DNA of 42,248 bases from NCBI GenBank assembly GCA_020851255.1, contig JADZDA010000046.1:1-42248 (forward strand), written 5' to 3'. The notes under the pieces were generated by a model. The model worked only from the letters and a program-made list of their open reading frames with translations. It did no database searches and was not told where the DNA came from. Position numbers and translations under genes: made by a program. Positions 23,695-31,638 of the stretch are shown here, one piece after another (within the stretch, counting starts at the first letter, position 1; each line of letters begins with the position of its first letter). The stretch comes from Burkholderiales bacterium (lineage in GTDB: Bacteria > Pseudomonadota > Gammaproteobacteria > Burkholderiales > Casimicrobiaceae).

Positions 23695-23710
23695 CTGATC
23701 AGATGATCAG
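23695..23710. repeat. Short palindrome near the IS relic
   Basis: CTGATCAGATGATCAG forms 7-bp arms around a GA centre. It lies between the Lys-rich gene and the IS5 relic, in a gene-free stretch (23618-23797) where I see no other structure. It may be an operator, a hairpin or an IS-end trace; nothing distinguishes these. Confidence 0.5.
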
Positions 23711-23797
23711 GACCGGTAAGCGCGCGCCTGCGGACGGTCTGAACAAGTCGCCCTGATCGTGGTCAGCCCCTCGGGGCGCCGACAACCGGGGCGAGCG

Positions 23798-24240
23798 ATG
23801 AGCCAGATCCGTTTCGGTGTGCGGAGTACGCGGGGTAGCGGAAGAAGATCGATTCGCGCGACCCGGCGATGGAAGAGGCGCTCGGCGAGATCATGCCGAT
23901 GCGAGCGTTCGTGGGTCTGTCGCTGATGAAAGCGATTCCGGACGAGACGACGATTGTCAACTTCCGGCACTCGCCGGGCGACCAGGAACGCGAAGGAGGC
24001 GCGGGATCCGGAGATGCACCAGACGAAGAAGGGCGACCGGTGGCACTTCGGGATGAAGGCGCGCTTCGGGGTGGACGATGGCTCGGGCTACACCGGTGCG
24101 GACCGGCGAGTGCGGCGAAAGAAGTTGGAATGGCGGATCGCAGCCAGGCGCGGAAATCTCGAGGCGATGGCCGATGGGCGTGCGAACCCCAGGCTCGAGA
24201 GAATCGAGACGGGCAAGGCGAGCGTACGGGCGATCGCCCG
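23798..24240 (+). pseudogene. Decayed IS5-family transposase
   Basis: Pieces of an IS5-type transposase appear in order but in different frames. MSQIRFG (23798) is followed, after a frame change, by CAEYAG and an in-frame TAG. Next come DPAMEEALGEIMPMRAFVGLSL and [11 protein letters not shown]. After a further frame change there is [21 protein letters not shown], the region with a catalytic DDE-domain His-Phe-Gly-Met signature, then [15 protein letters not shown] and [13 protein letters not shown]. Internal deletions have removed at least the segment between the Lys pair and DPAMEEAL and part of the middle, and the last 60 or so residues are missing. No terminal inverted repeats or target duplication were identified. 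Confidence 0.8.
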
Positions 24241-24309
24241 GCGGCGATCGGCACCGACGGAACGGCGACCTCCACGAGAGGCCGGCCGGGCCGGGGCCGC
24301 GCCGCGGCC

Positions 24310-25206
24310 TCAGCCGCTGATCGTCGCTTTCGGCGGCTCGGTCGGCGACCCGGCCGGGCCGGGAACGATGGTCGCGGGCGCGCCGGGCGCCGAGGGCGCC
24401 GGCGCCGATCCGGGAACCGGCGCGCGTTCGGCGGCCATGATCTGCCCGTAGACGACGTGGGCGACCTGCAGGAGCCGGGTTCGATCGAGCGGTCCGGACA
24501 GCGCGTAGGCGCAATCGTCGTCGATCCAGTAGAAGACGCCGACGCCGTCCTCGTGCGCGTAGCGGAACTCGGTCTCGCCGCCGCGGCCCTTGCTCACGCG
24601 CCACTGCAGCGTGAGCCGCTGCTTCTCGGCGTTCTCGTACATGACGAGCGCCGTCGGCTTCTCGTTGCCGGCGACGAGCCGGCCGCCGACCAGCGCGAAA
24701 CCGATCGAGTTGAGGTTGGGCACGTGCGCCTGGTAGCCCAGCCGGCGCGACAACCACCGCACCAGCCCGGCTTCCTCGTTCGCCCACACCTCGACCGGCC
24801 GCCGCTGATCCGCCGAATAGAGCGCATGCGTGTAGGCGGCCTGGCGCGCGAAGGTCGTCGGCGTCCCGGAGAGTTCGAGCACGAAGCCGCGGCCGAGCCA
24901 CCCGGTCGCCACACCCAGCACCAGCGTCGCGGCCACCGCGTAAGCGGGCCACGCGCGCGCCCAGCGGCTGCGCGCGACCGCCCGCGGCGGCACCGCGGCC
25001 TCGACGAGCCGCGGCGGCACCGCCTCGGCGAGCCAGGGATCGAACGCGTCGCGCAACAGCGAGTTCTGGGCGCGGATGTCGGCCACCCGGGCGGCGAGCG
25101 ACGGCTCGCGCGCGATCGCCGCCTCGACGAGCGCGCGTCGATCGGCCGGGAGCTGGCCATCGGCCAGCGCGGCGATGTCGTCGTCGGTGATCGTCGTCGT
25201 GTTCAT
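24310..25206 (-). CDS. Anti-sigma factor, single-pass membrane type
   Basis: This 298-aa protein has an N-terminal anti-sigma domain ([36 protein letters not shown]). A single membrane helix ([21 protein letters not shown], about 85-105) and a periplasmic domain ending in a Pro/Ala-rich tail follow. The [12 protein letters not shown] and [20 protein letters not shown] segments are typical of the widespread RsiW/ChrR-like anti-sigma group that carries no HxxxCxxC zinc motif; I see none here. It lies 7 bp downstream of the ECF sigma gene and should sequester that factor. Confidence 0.88.
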   Translation of the reverse strand: MNTTTITDDDIAALADGQLPADRRALVEAAIAREPSLAARVADIRAQNSLLRDAFDPWLAEAVPPRLVEAAVPPRAVARSRWARAWPAYAVAATLVLGVATGWLGRGFVLELSGTPTTFARQAAYTHALYSADQRRPVEVWANEEAGLVRWLSRRLGYQAHVPNLNSIGFALVGGRLVAGNEKPTALVMYENAEKQRLTLQWRVSKGRGGETEFRYAHEDGVGVFYWIDDDCAYALSGPLDRTRLLQVAHVVYGQIMAAERAPVPGSAPAPSAPGAPATIVPGPAGSPTEPPKATISG

Positions 25207-25213
25207 CGTCTAT

Positions 25214-25750
25214 TCACTTCACCCGCTTGAGCGAGGGCGCCTCTTCACCGTCGGCCATCCGGCGCAGCTTCTCGCGCGCCCGCGACAGCCTGGACATCAC
25301 GGTGCCGACCGGCACCGACAGCACCTGCGCGATCTCCTCGTACTTCATCTCCTCGACCGCCGCGAGCAGCAGCGTCTCGCGCTGGTCGGCCGGCAGTCGC
25401 CCGACATGGGCGATCATCTCCACGACCTCGACGCGCACGAACTGCTGCGGCGGCACCGGCACGTGCCAGGACTCGCCTCCGGCCTCGGTGGCCGCGTCCA
25501 GCGAAACCGTCTGCGCGTCCCGATGCGACTGCGCCCGCTGGTTCACGAACACGTTGTGCATGATCGTGAACAGCCACGCGCGCAGATCCGTCCCTGCCTG
25601 CCACAGCCGTCGCTTCTCCCAGCCCCTGGCGAGCGTCTCCTGGACGAGGTCGTCCGCGCGCGCCGAATCGCCGGTGAGCACGCGCGCGTATCGCCGCAGC
25701 CGCGGCAGGGCGGCGACCAGGTCCGGCTGGGGCAGCGGGGCGTCGGTCAA
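25214..25750 (-). CDS. ECF (extracytoplasmic function) sigma factor
   Basis: This protein of about 178 aa has region 2 (LPRLRRYARVLTGDSARADDLVQETLARGWEK ... LRAWLFTIMHNVFVNQ) and region 4 (LPADQRETLLLAAVEEMKYEEIAQVLSVPVGTVMSRLSRAREKLR). I place the start at the TTG at 25750 (TDAPLPQPDLV follows). The ORF-track start (GTG at 25822) would translate through the intrinsic terminator at 25761-25810 and give a non-family VFFF leader. No Shine-Dalgarno supports either start. The sigma factor pairs with the downstream anti-sigma gene; its regulon is unknown. Confidence 0.85.
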   Translation of the reverse strand: MTDAPLPQPDLVAALPRLRRYARVLTGDSARADDLVQETLARGWEKRRLWQAGTDLRAWLFTIMHNVFVNQRAQSHRDAQTVSLDAATEAGGESWHVPVPPQQFVRVEVVEMIAHVGRLPADQRETLLLAAVEEMKYEEIAQVLSVPVGTVMSRLSRAREKLRRMADGEEAPSLKRVK

Positions 25751-25760
25751 GTGTCGGAAG

Positions 25761-25810
25761 AAAAAAACGGGCGCGGATCCGCGGGGAGAGACGACGACTG
25801 GATCCGCGCC
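25761..25810 (-). terminator. Intrinsic terminator upstream of the ECF sigma gene
   Basis: On the minus strand GGCGCGGATCC pairs perfectly with GGATCCGCGCC (11 bp, 19-nt loop) and is followed, one CG later, by seven T residues. This is a textbook Rho-independent terminator for the lipoprotein gene upstream (25843). It also lies in what the longest frame would make the coding start of the sigma gene. Confidence 0.85.
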
Positions 25811-25842
25811 GCCCGCGACCACGCAAGGCCGCGAGAATAACC

Positions 25843-26073
25843 CTAGGAACCTGACTTGACCACGCGCCAGACGTTGTTGACGCCGTCACCGGTCCGGTCC
25901 CCCGGTTTCGCGTCCTTCGCCCAGCCGTACAGCGGCTTGCCCAGGTACGCCCACTGCCGGCTGCCGTCGTCGCGCGTGACGATCGACCCGTCCGCGGTTG
26001 CCTGGACCTCCCCGGCCACCATGAACGGCGGCCAGTTGACCGCGCAGGCCGCGAGTCCGGCAGCGAGTACCAT
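25843..26073 (-). CDS. Small lipoprotein (COG4315/PF03640-type repeat)
   Basis: A 76-aa product from the ATG at 26073: a hydrophobic signal with a lipobox (LAAGLAAC), NWPPFMVAGEV, then RQWAYLGKPLYGWAKDAKPGDRTGDGVNNVWRVV. This matches the secreted-repeat lipoproteins of unknown function (one copy of the G-K-P-L-Y ... D ... G-D ... W motif). The frame continues upstream as RTGTRRLAAMVLAAG, which looks like the real charged n-region, but no ATG/GTG/TTG precedes it; an ATA at 26103 with AAGGGGG 5 nt before it is a possible start. Confidence 0.75.
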   Translation of the reverse strand: MVLAAGLAACAVNWPPFMVAGEVQATADGSIVTRDDGSRQWAYLGKPLYGWAKDAKPGDRTGDGVNNVWRVVKSGS

Positions 26074-26248
26074 GGCGGCCAGTCGCCGTGTTCCCGTTCT
26101 TATGTCGACCCCCTTCTGCCCATTGCGACGCGCACCCGGATGGCGTAACCGGTCTTCGGGGGGACGAACAGGCCCCGCCCCCCTGCTATTCCGCCCCCCC
26201 GGTCGGGCCGACGCGCGCGGGGGCGTTGCGCCGGCGAGGTGGCCGTGT

Positions 26249-27061
26249 GTGGCCGGACCTCGTGTCGCCCGGCCCGGATACGCGCTCGTCGCCCTACTCG
26301 CGATCACGCTGGCGACCTGCCCCCGGGCGCGCGCGCAGTCCGAGCGCGTCGTCGACGTCCCCACCCGCCCGGGCGTGACGCAGCGATTCCTGCTGGTGCC
26401 GGGCCGGGAGCCGGTGACGGCGGCCGCGATCCTGTTCGCCGGAGGTCACGGCGGGCTCGCGATCGACGCATCGGGCCGGGTCGGCTGGGGGGGCGGCAAT
26501 TTCCTCGTGCGCACGCGGCAGCTCTTCGCGAATCGCGGGATCACGGTCGCCGTCGTCGACGCGCCGTCGGACCGCCAGGAGGAGCCGTGGCTCAACCAGT
26601 TCCGGCAAACGCGGGAGCACGCGGAGGACATGACGGCGGTGATCGCGTGGCTGCGGCGGGAGGTCAGGCGCCCGGTGTGGCTCGTCGGCACCAGCCGCGG
26701 CACGCAGTCGGCCGGCTTTCTCGCGCACACGCTGGCACCGCCGGAAGGCGCCGACGGCGTCGTGCTGACGTCGACGATCCTCGACGAGCGGCGCGGGCGC
26801 CCGGTGAGCGCGATGCCGGTCGAGCGGATCGCGATTCCGGCGCTGGTCGTCCACCACCGGCACGACGGCTGCCGCGTGACGCCTTACGCGATGGCGCAGC
26901 CGCTGGTCGACCGGCTGACGTCTTCGCCGCGCAAGGCGCTGGTCACCGTCGAAGGCGGCGTCGACCGCGGCGATCCTTGTGAAGCGAGGGGACACCACGG
27001 CTACGCCGGCGTCGAAGAGCGCGTCGTCGACGAAATCGCGCGGTTCGTCTCGGCCCGTTGA
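26249..27061 (+). CDS. Exported alpha/beta hydrolase
   Basis: This 270-aa protein starts from the GTG at 26249 and has a signal peptide (RPGYALVALLAITLATCPRARA, cleavage before QSERV) and an alpha/beta-hydrolase core. The glycine-rich AILFAGGHGG strand may form the oxyanion hole; the nucleophile elbow is GTSRGTQS, with HHRHDGC and HHGYAG supplying acid and His candidates. The substrate is unknown; it is probably an esterase or peptidase-like periplasmic enzyme. The ORF track begins at 25856, but that region lies opposite the lipoprotein gene. An AGGTGG element precedes the chosen start. Confidence 0.8.
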   Translation: MAGPRVARPGYALVALLAITLATCPRARAQSERVVDVPTRPGVTQRFLLVPGREPVTAAAILFAGGHGGLAIDASGRVGWGGGNFLVRTRQLFANRGITVAVVDAPSDRQEEPWLNQFRQTREHAEDMTAVIAWLRREVRRPVWLVGTSRGTQSAGFLAHTLAPPEGADGVVLTSTILDERRGRPVSAMPVERIAIPALVVHHRHDGCRVTPYAMAQPLVDRLTSSPRKALVTVEGGVDRGDPCEARGHHGYAGVEERVVDEIARFVSAR

Positions 27062-27096
27062 TCCCCCGGCGGCCGGTGCGAACCCGGCGTGAGCGT

Positions 27097-27723
27097 TCAG
27101 AACTTCCCGAGCGCCGCCATGCGCACGCCGAACGTGTTCAGGATGTCGGGCTGACGCAAGGACTCGTTCAGGCGCGCGAGCCGACCGCACAGATCCGCCG
27201 CGATCGCGCTCGCATCGAGCAATCGCTCGCTCGCGTCCCGGAGGCGCGCATCCGATTCACCGATGGACCGCCCGATCGGCAGCCGGCTGAAAAGGTCGCG
27301 GACCGCGTTCGTACCCAGGAACCTGACCGCCTGGCCTATGCCGTTCACCGGCTGCTGCAGCCCATACGCCGGCGAGTTGACCGCCGCCAGCAGCCGCGCG
27401 GTGACCGCCGGTTCACCGGCGATGATCTCGGCGAGCTCGCGCGAGCTCCCGTGCTGCAGGCATTCGGGTGACAACAGGCGCGGCAGCGCCGGCGACGGCA
27501 GCGCGATGCGGCCCGGCGCCGCCGGTGGTGCCGGGAGACTGCCCGGCCCCGGACCCGCGGGTCCGGGTTCCGGGGCGGCCGAGTCGCGCGATGCCGAGAG
27601 GCCGGGCGTGGCGCGGGACGCCGGACGCGCAGGCTCGCGCGCCTTCCGCCGGCGTGCAACGATCACGGCGACAGCGACGGCGATGGCCGCGCTCGCGACG
27701 GCGGCCAGAAGGGCGGCAATCAT
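27097..27723 (-). CDS. Membrane-anchored HDOD-domain protein, apparently truncated
   Basis: This 208-aa protein has an N-terminal helix (MIAALLAAVASAAIAVAVAVIVARRRK) and a long Pro/Ala linker (about 30-85). It continues with the first two-thirds of an HDOD domain: LAEIIAGEPAVTARLLAAVNSPAYGLQQPVNGIGQAVRFLGTNAVRDL. HDOD domains are signalling modules near GGDEF/EAL or chemotaxis proteins and normally run about 200 aa. Here the frame stops shortly after RQPDILNTFGVRMAALGKF, so the last helices are missing. The ATG at 27723 is preceded by AGGAAGG. It may be real but shortened, or a pseudogene. Confidence 0.7.
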   Translation of the reverse strand: MIAALLAAVASAAIAVAVAVIVARRRKAREPARPASRATPGLSASRDSAAPEPGPAGPGPGSLPAPPAAPGRIALPSPALPRLLSPECLQHGSSRELAEIIAGEPAVTARLLAAVNSPAYGLQQPVNGIGQAVRFLGTNAVRDLFSRLPIGRSIGESDARLRDASERLLDASAIAADLCGRLARLNESLRQPDILNTFGVRMAALGKF

Positions 27724-27797
27724 GACGGGGACCTTCCTGGGGGACGCCGGGTTCGGCTGCGGGGACGCGGAGGGGCGCGGAGGGGCGCGGAGGGAGC

Positions 27798-28736
27798 TCA
27801 GGCCCACCAGTACCGCAGCAGATGGAAGAAGACCGGCGCGGCGAAGACGATCGAGTCCATCCGGTCGAGCATCCCGCCGTGGCCCTCGATCAGCGTGCCC
27901 CAGTCCTTGACGCCGCGGTCGCGCTTGATCGCCGACATCACGAGACCGCCCAGGAATCCCATCGCGTTGACGACGAGCGCCATCGCCGCCGCCTGCCACG
28001 GCGTGAACGGCGTCACCCACCACAGCGCCGCGCCCAGCGCCGTCGCACTGGCGACCCCGCCGATCAGTCCCTCGACGGTCTTCGACGGCGAGAGCTCGGG
28101 CGCGACCTTCGTGCGGCCCAGGAGCTTGCCCCAGACGTACTGCAGCACGTCCGACGACTGCACGACGATCACGAGCCACGCGATCAGCAGCAGACCGTCC
28201 CCGCCGGGGATCGCGAGCGTGGTCAACGCCGGCACGTACGAGATACCGTACACCGTGAGCATCACCGCGTACTGGACTTTCGCGGCGCGCTCGAGGAAGC
28301 GGCGCGTGTCCCTGCCGAACGCCGCGAAGATCGGCAGCAGCAGGAACGCGTAGACCGGGATCATCACCGAGTAGAGGCCGTACCAGCCGATCGCGACCAG
28401 CGCGTACTGCAGCGGGAGCACGACGAAGAACGTCGCGGCGAGCACCGCGTGGTCGGACGGCCGCGTGTAGACGAGCGAGACGAATTCGCGCAGCGCGAGG
28501 AACGAGACCGCGGCGAACAGGACGACGACGCCCGCCTTCCCGAACGCGAACGCCACGCCCAGCACGACGACCATCGCCCACCAGGCGTTCACGCGCGCGA
28601 TCAGGTTGTCGATGGTCGGGTGCTGCCCGCCGTCGGCGACCTTCCACTTGAGGACGAAGCCGGCGACCGAGGCGACGACGAGCACGCCGAACACACCGGC
28701 GAACAGCGCCGCCATCGGGGAGAGGGTGATCGTCAT
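27798..28736 (-). CDS. Phosphatidate cytidylyltransferase (CdsA family)
   Basis: This 312-aa integral membrane enzyme makes CDP-diacylglycerol from phosphatidic acid and CTP. The C-terminal family signature is clear: ELSPSKTVEGLIGG, SAIKRDRGVKDWGTLIEGHGGMLDRMDS. It has eight or so helices. It closes the cassette CDP-alcohol phosphatidyltransferase, acyltransferase, cdsA. The arrangement recalls the enterobacterial ynbA-ynbB pair, so this may be the accessory copy and not the housekeeping cdsA that normally sits near dxr/bamA. Confidence 0.92.
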   Translation of the reverse strand: MTITLSPMAALFAGVFGVLVVASVAGFVLKWKVADGGQHPTIDNLIARVNAWWAMVVVLGVAFAFGKAGVVVLFAAVSFLALREFVSLVYTRPSDHAVLAATFFVVLPLQYALVAIGWYGLYSVMIPVYAFLLLPIFAAFGRDTRRFLERAAKVQYAVMLTVYGISYVPALTTLAIPGGDGLLLIAWLVIVVQSSDVLQYVWGKLLGRTKVAPELSPSKTVEGLIGGVASATALGAALWWVTPFTPWQAAAMALVVNAMGFLGGLVMSAIKRDRGVKDWGTLIEGHGGMLDRMDSIVFAAPVFFHLLRYWWA

Positions 28737-28761
28737 CGCCGCGGGTCCCGCGCGGTCCGGC

Positions 28762-29406
28762 TCATTCGCGCGGCGGGCACAGCGCCGCGAGCGCGTCGCG
28801 CGCCCGGCCGAGGTAGGCGTCCTTCGGTTCGCCGGCCGCGATCCGCACCGGTACGCCGAACGTGAGCGTGCACAACAGCGGAACCGGTATCGCCGCGCCC
28901 TTGGGCATCACGCGGTTGAGGTTCTCGATCCACACCGGAACCGCCGGCACGTCCGGCCGCCGGCTCGCGAGATGCCAGAGCCCGGACTTGAACGGCAGCA
29001 GCGACTCGTCGGTCGTGTTGCGCGTACCTTCGGGGAACAGGATCAGCGACGCGCCCCGGTCGAGCGCGGCCGCCATGATCGCGACCGGATCCTCGCCGGG
29101 CGTGGCGCGCGTGCGATCGAGGGTCACGCCGTCGAAGACGTCGTGGATCACGAACCGGCGCAGCGCCGAGGTGTCCCAGTAGTCGCTCCCGGCGACCGGC
29201 CGTGTCGCGTGGCGCAGCAGCGGCGGCAGCGACGCGTAGATCAGCACGAAGTCGCCGTGGCTCGTGTGATTGCCGTAGTAGATCCGCTGCTCGGGCACCG
29301 GCGCGCAGCCCTTCCACAGCGCGCGGGCGCCGGTGAGCGCGCGCGCGAACGCGCAGATCGCCCACCCGACGACACCGGCGGCGATCCGGCGCACGGGACC
29401 GATCAC
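28762..29406 (-). CDS. 1-acylglycerol-3-phosphate acyltransferase-like (PlsC family)
   Basis: This 214-aa membrane-associated acyltransferase has the catalytic NHTSHGDFV (H-x4-D) block, the FPEGTRNTTDESLLPFKSGLW block that binds phosphate, and VPVWIENLNRV. A first hydrophobic segment (RIAAGVVGWAICAFARAL) anchors it. The GTG at 29406 overlaps the TGA of the upstream phosphatidyltransferase by 4 bp (GTGA) and is chosen over the ORF-track ATG at 29535. With its neighbours it would supply phosphatidic acid for a dedicated lipid. Confidence 0.9.
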   Translation of the reverse strand: MIGPVRRIAAGVVGWAICAFARALTGARALWKGCAPVPEQRIYYGNHTSHGDFVLIYASLPPLLRHATRPVAGSDYWDTSALRRFVIHDVFDGVTLDRTRATPGEDPVAIMAAALDRGASLILFPEGTRNTTDESLLPFKSGLWHLASRRPDVPAVPVWIENLNRVMPKGAAIPVPLLCTLTFGVPVRIAAGEPKDAYLGRARDALAALCPPRE

Positions 29407-30023
29407 CGGACGGCGTCGCGCGCGTGGGCGACGCCCGCGCGGACGCGATTGACGATGTTCCACGCGATCGCCGCCGCGATCGCCGGCATCGCCCAGGCGA
29501 GCCATGATGGTGTCGCGCCGCCCGCCCCGATCCACAATCCCAGTGCACCGAACACGAACGCGCGGTCGCTCTTGCCCATCGGGCCGTCGTAGCGGCGCGG
29601 CGCGCCGACCATCGGCCCCAGCGCACCCGCCATCTCCGAGACGATCGCGAGCACGACGACCGATCCGACGCCCGCCCAGCCGAACGGCGCGACCAGCGCG
29701 AACGGCACGGTCAGCGCGGTGTCGGCGAGCACGTCGCAGAGTTCGTTCAGGTAGGCGCCCAGCGCCGACCGCTGGCCGTGCTCGCGCGCGAGCATGCCGT
29801 CGACCGCGTTCATCGCCATCCGCAGGAACAGCCAGACGGGGAGCAGCAGGAACGGCCAGCGCTCGTCGGCTCTCCAGGCGACGAAACCGCCGGCGGCGAC
29901 CGAGACCGCGAGCGTCGCGATCGTCACCTGGTTCGCGGTGACGCCGGCCGCGGCGAGCCGCGCGACGCCCGGACGCAGCAGCGCCTGGAACCGCGGCTTC
30001 AGGTCGTAGAGCGTGCCGGACAT
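29403..30023 (-). CDS. CDP-alcohol phosphatidyltransferase (YnbA-like)
   Basis: This 206-aa, six-helix membrane enzyme transfers a phosphatidyl group from CDP-diacylglycerol to an alcohol. The signature D-x2-DG-x2-AR-x8-G-x3-D-x3-D is present but reads NAVDGMLAREHGQRSALGAYLNELCD: the first and third Asp are Asn. From memory, the ynbA group carries the same NAxDG form, so this may be a subfamily trait and not damage. It is translationally linked to the PlsC-like gene (4 bp overlap) and lies 22 bp from mgtE. Confidence 0.85.
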   Translation of the reverse strand: MSGTLYDLKPRFQALLRPGVARLAAAGVTANQVTIATLAVSVAAGGFVAWRADERWPFLLLPVWLFLRMAMNAVDGMLAREHGQRSALGAYLNELCDVLADTALTVPFALVAPFGWAGVGSVVVLAIVSEMAGALGPMVGAPRRYDGPMGKSDRAFVFGALGLWIGAGGATPSWLAWAMPAIAAAIAWNIVNRVRAGVAHARDAVR

Positions 30024-30045
30024 GGGGTCGGGGCGCGGCCGGACG

Positions 30046-31524
30046 TCAGATCAGCAGCAGCGTCGCCAACCCGAGGAAGATGAAAAAGCCGCCCGAATCG
30101 GTGACCGCGGTGATCAGCACCGACGATCCGACCGCCGGATCGCGGCCGAAACGCAGCATCGTCATTGGTATCAGCACGCCCATCATCGCGGCCAGGATCA
30201 GGTTGAGCGACATCGCGAGCACCATGACCAGCCCCAGCGCGAAATCCTTGTAGAGCAGCATCGCGACCAACCCCATCACCCCGCCCCAGATGACGCCGTT
30301 GAGCAGCGCGACCTGGATCTCCTTGCGGATCAACTTGTCGGCGTGCTCGCGCGTGACCTGCCCCAGCGCGACCGCGCGGACGATCATCGTGATCGTCTGG
30401 TTGCCGGAGTTCCCGCCGATGCCCGCCACGATCGGCATCAGCGCGGCCAGCGCGACCAGCTTCTCGATCGATCCCTCGAACACGCCGACGACGCGCGAGG
30501 CGATGAACGCGGTGACGAGGTTGATCGCGAGCCACGCCCACCGGTTCCGGAACGACTTCCACACCGACGCGAAGACGTCCTCCTCCTCGCGCAGGCCCGC
30601 CTGCGCGAGCATCTCCTCCTCGCCGCGCGCGCGCACGAAGTCGAGGACCTCGTCGACGGTGACGCGTCCGACCAGCCGGTCGTTGGTGTCGACGACCGGA
30701 GCCGAAACGAGGTCGTAGCGCTCGAACGCGCTGGCCGCGACGTCGGCGTTCTCGTGCTGCAGCAGTTTCACCACCGGTTCGCGCATCAGGTCGCCGACGG
30801 ACCGGTCCGGATCGTTGACGATCAGCGTCGCGATCGGCAGCACGCCCAGGAGCCTCTCGTCGCGGTCGACGACGAACACCTGGTCGGTCTGCGACGGCAG
30901 CTCGTCGAAGCGCCGCAGGTAGCGGAGCACGACCTCGAGCGTCACGTCGGGGCGGACCTGGACGTCCTCGAAATCCATCAGCGCGCCGACCATGTCCTCT
31001 TCGAACGACATCGCCGCGCGCAACTGCTCGCGCTCCTCGATCGGCAGGCCCTGGATGACGTCGTCCATGACCTCCTGCGGGAGGTCCTCGGCGATCGCCG
31101 CGAGCTCGTCGGCTTCCAGCGTCTCGGCCGCCGCGACGAGTTCGTCGGTGTCCATCGACGAGATCAGCGACTCGCGGACCGCGTCGCTCACCTCGACCAG
31201 GATCTCGCCGTCGCGCTCGGCGGACTTGACCAGGTCCCACAGGTAGATCCGCTCGTCGAGCGGGAGCGCCTCGAGGATGTAGGCGATGTCGGCCGGGTGG
31301 AGCCGGTCGAGCTTCCTCTGGAGCTGCGCGCGGTTCTGCCGGGTGACCAGGCTCTCGACCAGCTCCGCCTTGCCCGAGGCCGGGGCATGCGCCGCCTGCT
31401 CGTGGACCAGCCCCTCGACCAGCCGGTTCTTGCGCAGGAGCGCCGTCACCTCGAGCAGCGCGTCCTCGATGCGCTCGCGCCGCTCGCCGCGGTCGGCCGC
31501 TTCGGTGTCGGCGGTTTCCTGCAT
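30046..31524 (-). CDS. mgtE: Magnesium transporter MgtE
   Basis: This 492-aa protein has a cytoplasmic MgtE N domain (superhelical LHPADIAYILEALPLDERIYLW), two CBS domains (residues about 160-270, with VRPDVTLEVVLRYL and DTNDRLVGRVTVDEVLDFV) and a five-helix channel domain. The channel includes the VAGIGGNSGNQTITMIVRAVALG segment with the GNxGxQ pore motif. It imports Mg2+ and is gated by intracellular Mg2+ through the N/CBS domains. Full length. A TAGAAT -10-like box lies about 55 bp upstream. Confidence 0.96.
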   Translation of the reverse strand: MQETADTEAADRGERRERIEDALLEVTALLRKNRLVEGLVHEQAAHAPASGKAELVESLVTRQNRAQLQRKLDRLHPADIAYILEALPLDERIYLWDLVKSAERDGEILVEVSDAVRESLISSMDTDELVAAAETLEADELAAIAEDLPQEVMDDVIQGLPIEEREQLRAAMSFEEDMVGALMDFEDVQVRPDVTLEVVLRYLRRFDELPSQTDQVFVVDRDERLLGVLPIATLIVNDPDRSVGDLMREPVVKLLQHENADVAASAFERYDLVSAPVVDTNDRLVGRVTVDEVLDFVRARGEEEMLAQAGLREEEDVFASVWKSFRNRWAWLAINLVTAFIASRVVGVFEGSIEKLVALAALMPIVAGIGGNSGNQTITMIVRAVALGQVTREHADKLIRKEIQVALLNGVIWGGVMGLVAMLLYKDFALGLVMVLAMSLNLILAAMMGVLIPMTMLRFGRDPAVGSSVLITAVTDSGGFFIFLGLATLLLI

Positions 31525-31638
31525 CGCGGGGACGAAGAGACGGGGTCGAGAAAAAGGGGCCAGAGTTCCGTCGCGATTCTACGCGCCACCCCCCGCCCCG
31601 GCGAGGCCGCCCGGCCCCGGACGCGCGACGCCGCGCGG

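Noticed and set aside
23707-24275. Minus-strand ORFs across the IS relic
   Set aside because: Reverse-complement shadows of the decayed transposase; the plus-strand pieces match IS5 motifs and the minus-strand ones match nothing.
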